A stretch of 64,000 bases of DNA from positions 558,001-622,000 of the forward strand of contig NZ_AUAS01000001.1 in the NCBI RefSeq assembly GCF_000428845.1, read 5' to 3'. Origin of the DNA: Dyadobacter alkalitolerans DSM 23607 (GTDB lineage Bacteria > Bacteroidota > Bacteroidia > Cytophagales > Spirosomataceae). A model generated the notes under the pieces. That model saw only the letters and a list, made by a program, of their open reading frames with translations. It searched no databases and was not told the DNA's origin. Below, one piece after another: positions 55,228-63,553 of the stretch. Each line of letters begins with the position of its first letter. Within the stretch, counting starts at the first letter, position 1. The position numbers were made by a program, and so were the translations under genes.

Positions 55228-55901
55228 GGCGCTGTGAATTTATAACCAATGCCATAAATGGACTGAATGTAGTCCTTCCCTCCCCTTTCCAAAATCTTTT
55301 TTCGGAGGTTTTTGATATGAGAATAAACCATATCCAGCGAATCATAGGAATCCATATGATCGCCCCAGAGATGTTCCACAATGGATTCTTTGGTAAGTGC
55401 TACATCCGTGTTAGCCAGGAAATAAAGCAAGAGATCATATTCCTTTTTAGACAAAATCGCCTCTTTTTCTCCAATAAAAACCTTTCTGGATTGCAGCTGC
55501 ACGCGGATTTCTTTCCAGATCATATCATTGTTCCCGCCAAAACTCCGCCTCCTGATCAGCGATTTCACACGCGCATTTAATTCAGACAGGTGAAATGGCT
55601 TGGTCATGTAATCGTCCGAGCCAATTTCGAACCCTTTGATCTTGTCTTCCAGCGTGTTACGAGCTGATATGATAATGATGCCGGTTGCTGCTGCTATCTT
55701 TTTTAGTGTTTGTACAATGTCAAAACCGTCGCCGTCGGGCAATGTCAGGTCTACAATCGTGCAATCATATTGGTACAAACTGATTTTCTCATCGGCTTGC
55801 CAGAATGTATTGGCTACTTCACAAATAAATCCTTCACGCGTCAAGTATTCAACAATACTTTCCGCCAAGCCCTTTTCGTCTTCTACTACTAATACTTTCA
55901 T
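55224..55901 (-). CDS. OmpR-family response regulator
   Basis: ATG 55901 gives 225 residues starting MKVLVVEDEKGL; upstream ATG 56003 would add a non-conserved leader. The receiver domain has Asp51 in TIVDLTLPDGDGF and Lys in DYMTKPFHLSELN. The C-terminal winged helix covers about 130-225, with LVVKSHIKNLRKKI-like recognition region (YDSLDMVYSHIKNLRKKI). It is cotranscribed with the kinase and divergent from the efflux operon, the normal layout of metal or antibiotic efflux regulators. Confidence 0.93.
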   Translation of the reverse strand: MKVLVVEDEKGLAESIVEYLTREGFICEVANTFWQADEKISLYQYDCTIVDLTLPDGDGFDIVQTLKKIAAATGIIIISARNTLEDKIKGFEIGSDDYMTKPFHLSELNARVKSLIRRRSFGGNNDMIWKEIRVQLQSRKVFIGEKEAILSKKEYDLLLYFLANTDVALTKESIVEHLWGDHMDSYDSLDMVYSHIKNLRKKILERGGKDYIQSIYGIGYKFTAP

Positions 55902-56064
55902 GGATCGGCTGTAAGATAACGGACAAAGGTAAAATCCGATTCTGTAAAAATTTAGGAGATAATATTTTGTCCTCCAATGGCTTGAAACAGCCATTTCTCC
56001 CAAATGTTTCCAGAATTGCCTCCTAGTTTCGTCCCAAAATATTGTTGGATTAACCCGTTATATC

Positions 56065-57480
56065 ATGTTCATTCCTATTTCAAACAGGCTTTTTCAAGAA
56101 AAGCGCAAAACACCCGGCCTGGTTCTCCTGCTCGCCATAATGTTGTCAAGCGCCATATGCCATGCGCAGCAATTGAATTTACAGGAAATATTGCAGGAAG
56201 GCACTCAAAATTACCCATTCCTGAAATCCAAACAAGCCGAAGTCCGCGGTGCAGAAATGCGTATCAAATCTGTCAAAACGGATTATCTGCCCACTTTTGT
56301 CGTTCAGGATCAGTATACATTTTCGACCAATAACAGTGTTGCCGGATCATTCTGGGGCAATGAAGGGAGCGTCATTTCTCCTTCGGGCGGCATTCGTCCG
56401 GAAAACATTTATACGGGCACATTTGGCAGTTTCACCAGCGCACTTGTCGACTGGCGGGTTTTCAATTTTGGAAAGGTTAAGGCCAATGTTAAAACCGCCA
56501 AAGCAGAGTTATTACGCAGTCAGGCCGATTATGAAAATGAGATTTTTCAGCATCAGGTCCGGATTGTGGACGCTTATCTGGTGCTGCTCATCAATCAAAA
56601 ACTGGTGGAAGCACAGCAGCAAAATCTCGAAAGAGCATTGGTTTTCAAGCAGGTTACGGATGCTGCGGTCGGCTCAGGCATGCGTCCAGGCGTGGACAGT
56701 TCTCTGGCCAGTGCCGAATTTGCCAAAGCACAATTACTATTATTAGAAAGTCAACGCTCCGAAACGGCGCAGGCGCTACGACTAGCGGAACTTACTGGTC
56801 AGCTACGCGACAGCATTCAGGTCGATAGCATGGCATTTTACTCCCAATTACCCGCCGCCAATTCCGAAACAGACTTTCTCAAAAACCCAGCGCTCCGGTT
56901 TTCTCAAAGCCAGATAGACGCTTCCCTTGCCAGGAGCAATGCCGTCCGCAAATCATTCCTTCCATCAATCTCGATTTTAGGATCAGGCTGGGCTCGCGGT
57001 TCGGGCGTTTCCAATAAGGATGATTCTTTCAAAACGGATTTCGGAACCGGGGTAAATTATCAGGTTTACAATTATCTGTTCGGCATTTCTACGCGCTGGA
57101 ACCTCACCAACATTTTGCGGGTGCGTAATGATTACAAAAACGAACAGTTTCAGGTTGAGCGTTTTAAAGAACTTTATCAAACCCAGAAACTGCAACTGGA
57201 CCGGCAATCCCGCGATGCTGAGATGCAGTTTCAGCTCGCTTTGGAGCAGGCACGTCTCGCACCCGTCCAGCTCAATGCAGCGCAAGGCGCTTTTAATCAG
57301 GCACAAGCACGCTACGAAAGCGGCCTAACCGACTTATTTACACTGGCGCAAAGCGTAAACGCCCTTAACCGTGCCGAAGTGGACAAATTCGTGACCAACG
57401 GAAACGCCTGGCGCGCACTGCTGATGCAGGCCGCTGCCGCTGGAGACCTGTCCATTTTCCTTAATCAGATCGCTCAATAA
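56065..57480 (+). CDS. TolC-family outer-membrane efflux protein
   Basis: The 471-residue protein has a signal peptide (GLVLLLAIMLSSAICHAQ) and two repeats of long helices with heptad-like Gln/Ala pattern (LVEAQQQNLERALVFKQVTD and ARLAPVQLNAAQGAFNQAQ, in parts), ending in the ARYESGLTDLFTLAQSVNAL motif of the OEP family. It forms the outer channel of a tripartite pump. The RND gene starts 15 bp later, so they form one operon. Confidence 0.92.
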   Translation: MFIPISNRLFQEKRKTPGLVLLLAIMLSSAICHAQQLNLQEILQEGTQNYPFLKSKQAEVRGAEMRIKSVKTDYLPTFVVQDQYTFSTNNSVAGSFWGNEGSVISPSGGIRPENIYTGTFGSFTSALVDWRVFNFGKVKANVKTAKAELLRSQADYENEIFQHQVRIVDAYLVLLINQKLVEAQQQNLERALVFKQVTDAAVGSGMRPGVDSSLASAEFAKAQLLLLESQRSETAQALRLAELTGQLRDSIQVDSMAFYSQLPAANSETDFLKNPALRFSQSQIDASLARSNAVRKSFLPSISILGSGWARGSGVSNKDDSFKTDFGTGVNYQVYNYLFGISTRWNLTNILRVRNDYKNEQFQVERFKELYQTQKLQLDRQSRDAEMQFQLALEQARLAPVQLNAAQGAFNQAQARYESGLTDLFTLAQSVNALNRAEVDKFVTNGNAWRALLMQAAAAGDLSIFLNQIAQ

Positions 57481-57494
57481 ATCAATCATTCACT

Positions 57495-60400
57495 ATGTAT
57501 CAACTCATTCGAACCGCATTGCGGCAGCCTATATCCATTGTGGTGGTGGTGATCGGAATTCTGTTTTTCTCCATTCTCTCCATCCGCAGCATTCCCGTCG
57601 ATATTTTCCCAAACCTGGATTTGCCAACCATTTACGTGGTGCAGCCTTACGGCGGCATGGCGCCCGACCAGATGGACGGCTTCATCGCCACGCGTTACCA
57701 GGATCACTTTCTGTACGTTTCAGGCATCCGTGACGTGGATGTAAAAACAATTCAGGGGCTTTCTCTGATCAAATTATCATTCTATCCGGGCACAGATATG
57801 GCGCAGGCGGCGGCGGAAGTTGCCAACAATGTTTCGCGGGCAAAAGCATATATGCCCGAAGGAACCGTTCCTCCGCAAGTCGTGCGTTTTGACGCCAGTT
57901 CTGTCCCCATCGGACAAATGGTTTTCGAAAGTTCTTCCCGCTCATTGAACGAAATCCAGGATTTCGCCTCTTCCCGCGTGCGGCCGATGTTCAGCCGCAT
58001 TGAAGGCGTTTCCAGCCCGCCGCCGTTTGGCGGAAACCAGCGCACGATCGTAATCCGCGTTGATCCTGAGCGCATTCGGAGTTATCATTTGACACCGGAA
58101 GAGATCATTAAATCCATTGTCACTAATAACCAACCTTCTCCTACGGGTAACATCCGCATGGGCGACAAAACATTAATGACGCCGGTCAACTCGCTCATTA
58201 AGCAACCCGAGGACTTCCTGAACATTCCCATCCGCATCGGCGCCGGACCGACCGTTTTCGTGCGCGACGTAGGAACCGTAGAAGATGGCGCCGATGTGAC
58301 GGTAAGTTATGCATTGATCAATGGCCGCCGTGCGGTCTATATCCCGGTTGTGAAAAAATCGGATGCTTCAACATTGGATGTGGTGAACAACGTTCGCGCC
58401 GCTTTGCCGCAATTACGCAATGCGGTTCCAGAGGACGTGAAGATTTCCTATGAATTTGACCAATCCGTTTATGTGACCAATTCTTTGAAAAGCTTGATTA
58501 CCGAAGGGATTTTAGGAGCCCTGCTAACCGGCTTAATGGTGCTTTTATTTCTAAGGGACTGGCGGAGTGTGATCATCGTAATTGTCACGATTCCCATCTC
58601 GATCTTGTCTGCTGTGATTTTAATGAATTTGTTTGGTCAAACGATCAACATTATGACATTGAGCGGGTTAGCATTGGCGATCGGCGTTTTGGTCGATCAG
58701 GCGACGGTGACGATTGAGAACATTCACCAGCACCAGGAAATGGGTAAGCCCAAGGAACAGGCGATTTGGGATGCTTGTAAGGAGATTGCTTTTCCTGAAT
58801 TCCTCATTCTGTTAGCTATTCTGGCCGTTTTTGCGCCGTCGTTTGTCATGAGCGGCATTCCGCGATCCATGTTTTTGCCACTTTCGCTAGCTGTTGGTTT
58901 TGCGATGATCGCTTCATTTTTGTTATCCCAAACATTGGTTCCGGTCCTGGCCAACTGGCTTTTGAAAGATCACCCCCATCACGAAGCGCCTACATTGGCT
59001 CTTGATCAAAAAGAAATTGACGATGTGATCGAAGAAGGCGCGCATCCATCGTTGCCGCCCAAAGGTTTTGAAAAATTCAAATTAAAATACATTGATTTCC
59101 TCAGCGGCATCATGCGCAAAGGGAAGCTGGTGGTTCCCGTTTATTTGGTCGGAGCAGCGGCGTTTATCGTCGGCGGATTTTTTCTGATCGGGACGGATAT
59201 TTTGCCAAAAGCAAACAGTCACCAATTTCAGATGCGTCTGCGCATTGCAGACGGAACACGCGTGGAACGCACCGAGCAGGCAACATTGAAGGTTTTGAAT
59301 TTAATCAAATCGGAAGTGGGCAAAGAGCATGTGGAGATTTCCTCGGCGTATGTTGGCACGGTCCCTTCCAGCTATGGAACTTCCAACATTTTCGTGTTCA
59401 ACAGCGGGCCGCACGAGGCGGTTTTGCAGGTTTCGCTGCGGGAAGATTTTCCTGTTAAAATGGATGCATTGAAGGAAAAACTGCGTGAACGCATTGGAAA
59501 AGAAATCCCTGCATTGAAAATTTCATTCGAACCCATTGAGCTTGTCGATAAGATCATGAGCCAGGGAGCCTCCACGCCGATCGAGGTCAGCGTTGCTGCG
59601 AAGGATGTGGAAGAAGCAGGAAGATTTGCCAAGAAAATTCAAAAAGAAATGCAGCACATTGCATTCCTCAGAGATGTTCAAATCGCGCAGCCGCTCGAAT
59701 ATCCTGTGCTGAATGTTGAAATCAACCGTGAAAGAGCCGGTCAGCTGGGCATAACCTCCACCCAGGTCGCCAGATCCATGGTTGCAGCAACATCATCCAG
59801 CCGTTTTACAGACAAAAATCTGTGGCTGGACGATGCGAAGGGATTGGCTTATCAAGTTCAGGTTCAAATCCCTGAATATCAGATGACCTCTGTTGAAGAC
59901 ATTGGAACAATCCCTTTGAAAACCGGCGTCAGCAACCCCCTATTAGCAGACGTAGCCACTTTCTCAGAAAAAACAGCCCCCGGTGAATACGACCGCGCCG
60001 GCCCGAACCGCCTGGTAACGGTCACTGCCAACATTCACAAAAAAGATTTGGGCGCGGCCACAAAAGCAGTACAAACAGCCATTAAGAATGCGGGAGAGCC
60101 TCCGCGTGGTGTTTTGGTTGAACTAAAAGGACAATCTAATCTGCTCACCGAGACATTAGGAAGCTTGCAAGTCGGCCTTGTCATCGCGATTGTAATCATG
60201 TTCCTGTTGCTTTCGGCAACGTATCAATCCTTCAAATTATCATTGGTCGTGCTTTCAACGATTCCTGCGGTTGTTGTTGGGTCCATTGGGCTGCTGCTCA
60301 TCACGGGCGCCACATTGAATCTCCAATCTTATATGGGCTTGATTATGTCTGTCGGCGTCTCCGTGGCAAATGCGATTTTAATGGTAACCAATGCTGAAAA

Positions 60401-61853
60401 CCTGCGTTTGCAGCTCAATGACTCGCATAAGGCAGTGATTTTAGCTGCCGGAAGCAGGATACGGCCCATTCTGATGACCAGCATCGCGATGATTGCCGGA
60501 ATGATCCCGATGGCCTCCGGCATGGGCGAAGGCGGCGACCAGATTGCACCGCTCGGACAAGCCGTGATTGGCGGACTTATCGCATCTACATTGGCTTCAT
60601 TGCTCATTCTTCCGGCCGTCTTCACTATGGTCCAGAAAAAGGCTTCTATTCAATCATTATCACTCGATCCGGAAGATCCGGAAAGCAATTTTTTCCGCAA
60701 ACAACTTCAAACTTCCCTTTCTATGAACACCTTGAAATCGTTTTTAATCATTGGAATGCTGTCTTTTAGCATTATGTCGTGCAGTTCTGAGGCGGAAACG
60801 AACGAGCATAAGGAGCAAAAAGCGGTAAAGGAACCTGCGGTAGAAATGGCCGCCGTGCAAAGCCTGAAACCCGCTAAGCAACTGACATTGCCTGGCGAAT
60901 TGAAGCCCTGGAACAAGGTCAGCATTCATCCGAAAATAAAGGGTTTTGTGAAAATGGTTCACGTGGATCGTGGAACAATGGTGCGGAAAGGACAGATCCT
61001 GGCAACGCTCGAAGCGCCGGAAGTGTTGTCGGAACTAAGCCAGGCCAAAGCGCAACTGCTCGCTTCCGAAGCGGCGTTACACGAAAGCCAGACTAAATTC
61101 CAGACCAGCTCCGTGACCTATAACCGCCTTTTGCGCACCAACAAAACCCAGGGAGCCGTGTCGCTCAACGAGCTGGATGTTGCCAAAGCTAGATCGGTCA
61201 CCGACAGCTCCGCCGTGGCCATGGCCCAGGGGAACGTCCAGGCCGCCCGCTCCTACATGGAAACGAAATCACAACTAGCTAAATATCTGACCGTTGCAGC
61301 CCCCTTCGATGGCATCATTACCGAGCGGAACATCAGCCCGGGTGAATTGGTAGGACCAGGCGAAAGCGGTGCAAAACCGTTATTCATCTTGGAAGATAAC
61401 ACAAAATTGCGCTTAACCCTGGCGATCCCTGAAAACCTGTCGAACGCGATCCCCTCCAAAGGCGAGATCAACTTCACCGTTTCAGCAAGCCCGGAAAAGC
61501 AATACAAAGGCATTTACGCCAGAAGCTCGCGAACATTATCCGAAGAAAACCGCTCGATGATGACCGAATTCGACGTCGATAACCGCTCTAACGAACTCAA
61601 AGCAGGCATGTACGCGCAAGTCTCTCTCAACTCCGCCCGTACCACCAACACCCTATTCGTCCCCACCTCCGCCGTAGTCTATTCCAGTGAACAAGTCTTC
61701 GTCATCCGAGAAAAAGACAAAAAAGCAGAATGGGTTCCTGTAAAAAGAGGGACCGTGGTGGATTCTCTGGTAGAAGTGTTTGGTGATTTGCACGCGGGGG
61801 ATGCTATTGTGAAAAAGGCTTCCGAGGAGTTTCGGAACGGGGAAGCTTTGTAA
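57495..61853 (+). CDS. RND efflux permease fused to periplasmic adaptor (MFP)
   Basis: The 1452-residue frame contains a full RND permease in residues 1-1060 (N-terminal IGILFFSILSIRSIPVDIFPN in part, TM4 motif LALAIGVLVDQATVTIEN, and a second half with ILMTSIAMIAGMIPMASGMG). A complete membrane-fusion protein follows from Met1077, with its own lipoprotein-like signal (FLIIGMLSFSIMSC) and the lipoyl/barrel pattern VHVDRGTMVRKGQILATLEAP. Normally these are separate genes. At 60689-60694 a T6 run precedes the junction; loss of one T would end the permease at TGA 60724 overlapping ATG 60723. So either a true fusion or a frame error. The TolC gene is just upstream. Confidence 0.85.
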   Translation: MYQLIRTALRQPISIVVVVIGILFFSILSIRSIPVDIFPNLDLPTIYVVQPYGGMAPDQMDGFIATRYQDHFLYVSGIRDVDVKTIQGLSLIKLSFYPGTDMAQAAAEVANNVSRAKAYMPEGTVPPQVVRFDASSVPIGQMVFESSSRSLNEIQDFASSRVRPMFSRIEGVSSPPPFGGNQRTIVIRVDPERIRSYHLTPEEIIKSIVTNNQPSPTGNIRMGDKTLMTPVNSLIKQPEDFLNIPIRIGAGPTVFVRDVGTVEDGADVTVSYALINGRRAVYIPVVKKSDASTLDVVNNVRAALPQLRNAVPEDVKISYEFDQSVYVTNSLKSLITEGILGALLTGLMVLLFLRDWRSVIIVIVTIPISILSAVILMNLFGQTINIMTLSGLALAIGVLVDQATVTIENIHQHQEMGKPKEQAIWDACKEIAFPEFLILLAILAVFAPSFVMSGIPRSMFLPLSLAVGFAMIASFLLSQTLVPVLANWLLKDHPHHEAPTLALDQKEIDDVIEEGAHPSLPPKGFEKFKLKYIDFLSGIMRKGKLVVPVYLVGAAAFIVGGFFLIGTDILPKANSHQFQMRLRIADGTRVERTEQATLKVLNLIKSEVGKEHVEISSAYVGTVPSSYGTSNIFVFNSGPHEAVLQVSLREDFPVKMDALKEKLRERIGKEIPALKISFEPIELVDKIMSQGASTPIEVSVAAKDVEEAGRFAKKIQKEMQHIAFLRDVQIAQPLEYPVLNVEINRERAGQLGITSTQVARSMVAATSSSRFTDKNLWLDDAKGLAYQVQVQIPEYQMTSVEDIGTIPLKTGVSNPLLADVATFSEKTAPGEYDRAGPNRLVTVTANIHKKDLGAATKAVQTAIKNAGEPPRGVLVELKGQSNLLTETLGSLQVGLVIAIVIMFLLLSATYQSFKLSLVVLSTIPAVVVGSIGLLLITGATLNLQSYMGLIMSVGVSVANAILMVTNAENLRLQLNDSHKAVILAAGSRIRPILMTSIAMIAGMIPMASGMGEGGDQIAPLGQAVIGGLIASTLASLLILPAVFTMVQKKASIQSLSLDPEDPESNFFRKQLQTSLSMNTLKSFLIIGMLSFSIMSCSSEAETNEHKEQKAVKEPAVEMAAVQSLKPAKQLTLPGELKPWNKVSIHPKIKGFVKMVHVDRGTMVRKGQILATLEAPEVLSELSQAKAQLLASEAALHESQTKFQTSSVTYNRLLRTNKTQGAVSLNELDVAKARSVTDSSAVAMAQGNVQAARSYMETKSQLAKYLTVAAPFDGIITERNISPGELVGPGESGAKPLFILEDNTKLRLTLAIPENLSNAIPSKGEINFTVSASPEKQYKGIYARSSRTLSEENRSMMTEFDVDNRSNELKAGMYAQVSLNSARTTNTLFVPTSAVVYSSEQVFVIREKDKKAEWVPVKRGTVVDSLVEVFGDLHAGDAIVKKASEEFRNGEAL

Positions 61854-61869
61854 AAATTGAGAAGGAAAT

Positions 61870-61918
61870 AAATATAGGATCAAAAGTTGCCATAACGACA
61901 ACTTTTGATCCTATATTT
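61870..61918. promoter_or_regulatory. Perfect 20-bp-arm palindrome containing the higBA promoter
   Basis: Left arm 61870-61889 and right arm 61899-61918 are exact complements around a 9-bp loop. The right arm includes TATATTTG at 61912-61919, a match to the Bacteroidota -7 element TAnnTTTG, and the left arm includes TTG at 61887-61889, giving a normal 22-bp spacing for -33. A repressor on this palindrome, probably HigA, would cover the promoter. The HigB ATG lies 24 bp further on. Confidence 0.6.
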
Positions 61919-61942
61919 GTGTTTCGACAATACGCACACAAA

Positions 61943-62236
61943 ATGAATGTTATCAGTTTCAAGAAATTAAGAGAATTCTATACCACGCACCCCGATTCCA
62001 AAACCTATCTGACATCATGGTTCAAGACGGTCAGAAAAGCGGATTGGAAAGATTTCAATGCAATAAAAAATGATTTCAGAAGTGTTGACCTCATAGCAGA
62101 CAACAGATTGATATTTAACATTAAAGGCAATCATTACCGCCTGATCGCCAGGATCAACTTCGAGCATAAACGGATTATGATCAAATGGATCGGCACACAT
62201 GCCGATTACGACAAGATAAACGCGGGAACGATATGA
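61943..62236 (+). CDS. higB: HigB-family toxin (RelE superfamily mRNA interferase)
   Basis: ATG 61943 gives 97 residues starting MNVISFKKLREFY, exactly the HigB opening; a GTG at 61919 would lie inside the promoter. The fold shows DWKDFNAIKNDFRSVDLI, NRLIFNIKGNHYRLIARINF and WIGTHADYDKI, the usual HigB motifs with the C-terminal HADYDK site. It cuts mRNA on the ribosome when free. It overlaps the antitoxin gene by 4 bp (ATGA). Confidence 0.93.
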   Translation: MNVISFKKLREFYTTHPDSKTYLTSWFKTVRKADWKDFNAIKNDFRSVDLIADNRLIFNIKGNHYRLIARINFEHKRIMIKWIGTHADYDKINAGTI

Positions 62237-62613
62237 AGCACATGGAATTAAAACTGATTGAAACGGAGGAAGAATACGACAATGCAATCGCACGCATTGA
62301 TGAACTCTTTGATGCTGCCAAGGGCAGTGAGGAAGCAAAGGAATTGGATCTTTTGGTGCTGTTGGTCAACAAATATGAGCAGGAAAATTTTCCCATTGAA
62401 GAGCCGGATCCCATTGAATATATCAAAATCCGAATGGAGGAAATGGGCTTGAAAGCAACTGATCTTGTGCCTTATATGGGGAATAAGGGTAATGTATCTC
62501 GGGTGCTGAATCGCAAACGAGGCTTGTCAATCGAGATGATCCGTAATCTTCACAAAGGCTTAGGATTTCCGCTCGACGTCCTGATCTCTGAACCGAAACT
62601 TACACCGGCATAA
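62233..62613 (+). CDS. higA: HigA-family antitoxin and autorepressor
   Basis: ATG 62233 gives 126 residues. The N-terminal half is acidic and helical (LIETEEEYDNAIARIDEL), and the C-terminal half is an HTH_XRE-type domain (YIKIRMEEMGLKATDLVPYM and VSRVLNRKRGLSIEMIRNLH). It neutralises HigB and normally represses the operon. The stop lies at a 19-bp palindromic terminator. Toxin-first order is the HigBA hallmark. Confidence 0.92.
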   Translation: MKHMELKLIETEEEYDNAIARIDELFDAAKGSEEAKELDLLVLLVNKYEQENFPIEEPDPIEYIKIRMEEMGLKATDLVPYMGNKGNVSRVLNRKRGLSIEMIRNLHKGLGFPLDVLISEPKLTPA

Positions 62614-62649
62614 AACGAAAAGAGCAGCGATCGCTGCTCTTTTCGTTTT
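62612..62649. terminator. Bidirectional terminator, perfect 19-bp palindrome
   Basis: AAAACGAAAAGAGCAGCGA (62612-62630) and its exact complement (62631-62649). A and T tracts on both sides allow termination in both directions between convergent higA and the DUF4136 gene. Confidence 0.9.
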
Positions 62650-62668
62650 CACACCCAAGAATGATTAA

Positions 62669-63244
62669 TTAATTCCTGCTATACGTATCCAACGTCGCCT
62701 GTGGGAAAGTCTTCAAAATGTCCGTCATGGTGTTTTTTACCATTGTTTCGCGGTCTTCTTTTTTGGTAGGGGCTTTCACTTTTCCGGATGCCCAGCCTTG
62801 CCAAACCATGCGGTCGCTGTTTTTCTGATAAATGTTCAGGATAAAACGGCTTTCCTGGTAATTGTAGGTCGAAATGTTGTTTCCACCTCCGTACCACCAC
62901 ATATAAGGCGAGTACATGTTGTTGGAACGCACTTGCTGACGGTCTTTTACGTCCGTCATAAACCTTACAATAATGTCCGGATTTTTGGTGTCCATTTTAT
63001 AACCTTTAGCTTCCATCACTTCCACAACTGCATCACCTAACCGCCTCCTGTTCAGCTCACTACCCAAAAGCGGATCCGTTTCCATATTGTGTTCGGCTTC
63101 CACTTTGAAAGTTTTAAATTGTTTCAAATTAACAGACGAATCGTAATCGTAACTTGTCTGCAGCGCCTGGCTGCATCCCATCATTAAGAGCCCCGCAACG
63201 ACCACCGCAGCGGTGGACTTCATCAACTTCACTATGGTTTTCAT
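62669..63244 (-). CDS. DUF4136 lipoprotein
   Basis: The 191-residue protein has a lipoprotein signal with lipobox MMGC (Cys24), then the DUF4136 pattern: SYDYDSSVNLKQFKTFKVE, SELNRRRLGDAVVEVMEAKGY, PDIIVRFMTDVKDRQQV and RMVWQGWASGKV. The family is found in Bacteroidota and Gammaproteobacteria envelope proteins and has no assigned function. It is a single gene. Confidence 0.9.
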   Translation of the reverse strand: MKTIVKLMKSTAAVVVAGLLMMGCSQALQTSYDYDSSVNLKQFKTFKVEAEHNMETDPLLGSELNRRRLGDAVVEVMEAKGYKMDTKNPDIIVRFMTDVKDRQQVRSNNMYSPYMWWYGGGNNISTYNYQESRFILNIYQKNSDRMVWQGWASGKVKAPTKKEDRETMVKNTMTDILKTFPQATLDTYSRN

Positions 63245-63553
63245 GTTTGTTTGAACGTTTAGTTATTGTATTAATCTGACAGTCTCCGAGGGCAAAAGTT
63301 TAATTGTTCGGATAACAACATCTTATAAACTATAAACAAATTCTTTTGGTATATAAGTTTAAAAAAAACATTGTTTCATACTAAAAAAAGTGCCTTAGGA
63401 GCGCACAGAAAGCAATGCAAACGTTTGCACAACCGCCCTTCTAAAAGTAAGATGCGCACGCATTAAAAATGGTTGTAAAACAAAAAAGCGCCCGGGTTAA
63501 GCCGGACGCGATGCACTGGGAATTTATAGGGACCACAAACTTTTATTGCAGGG
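63245..63553. other. Gene-free region with promoter area and minus-strand terminator
   Basis: The part next to the DUF4136 ATG should hold its promoter, but no clear TAnnTTTG was found. At 63475-63512 the sequence GCGCCCGG-loop-CCGGACGC forms a stem with small mismatches, with an A-rich run before it (a U tract on the minus strand), fitting a terminator for the oxidoreductase gene at 63554. Nothing else is seen. Confidence 0.4.
63475..63512 (-). terminator. Probable terminator of the oxidoreductase gene
   Basis: Stem GCG-CCGG/CCGG-CGC with one internal mismatch on each side and an A-rich plus-strand flank (AAAACAAAAAA) that reads as a U tract on the minus strand. It lies about 42 bp after the minus-strand stop. 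Confidence 0.6.

Noticed and set aside
61870-61918. The long palindrome after the RND gene as a rho-independent terminator.
   Set aside because: No U tract follows the stem and a good promoter lies inside it, so an operator fits better; some termination cannot be excluded.
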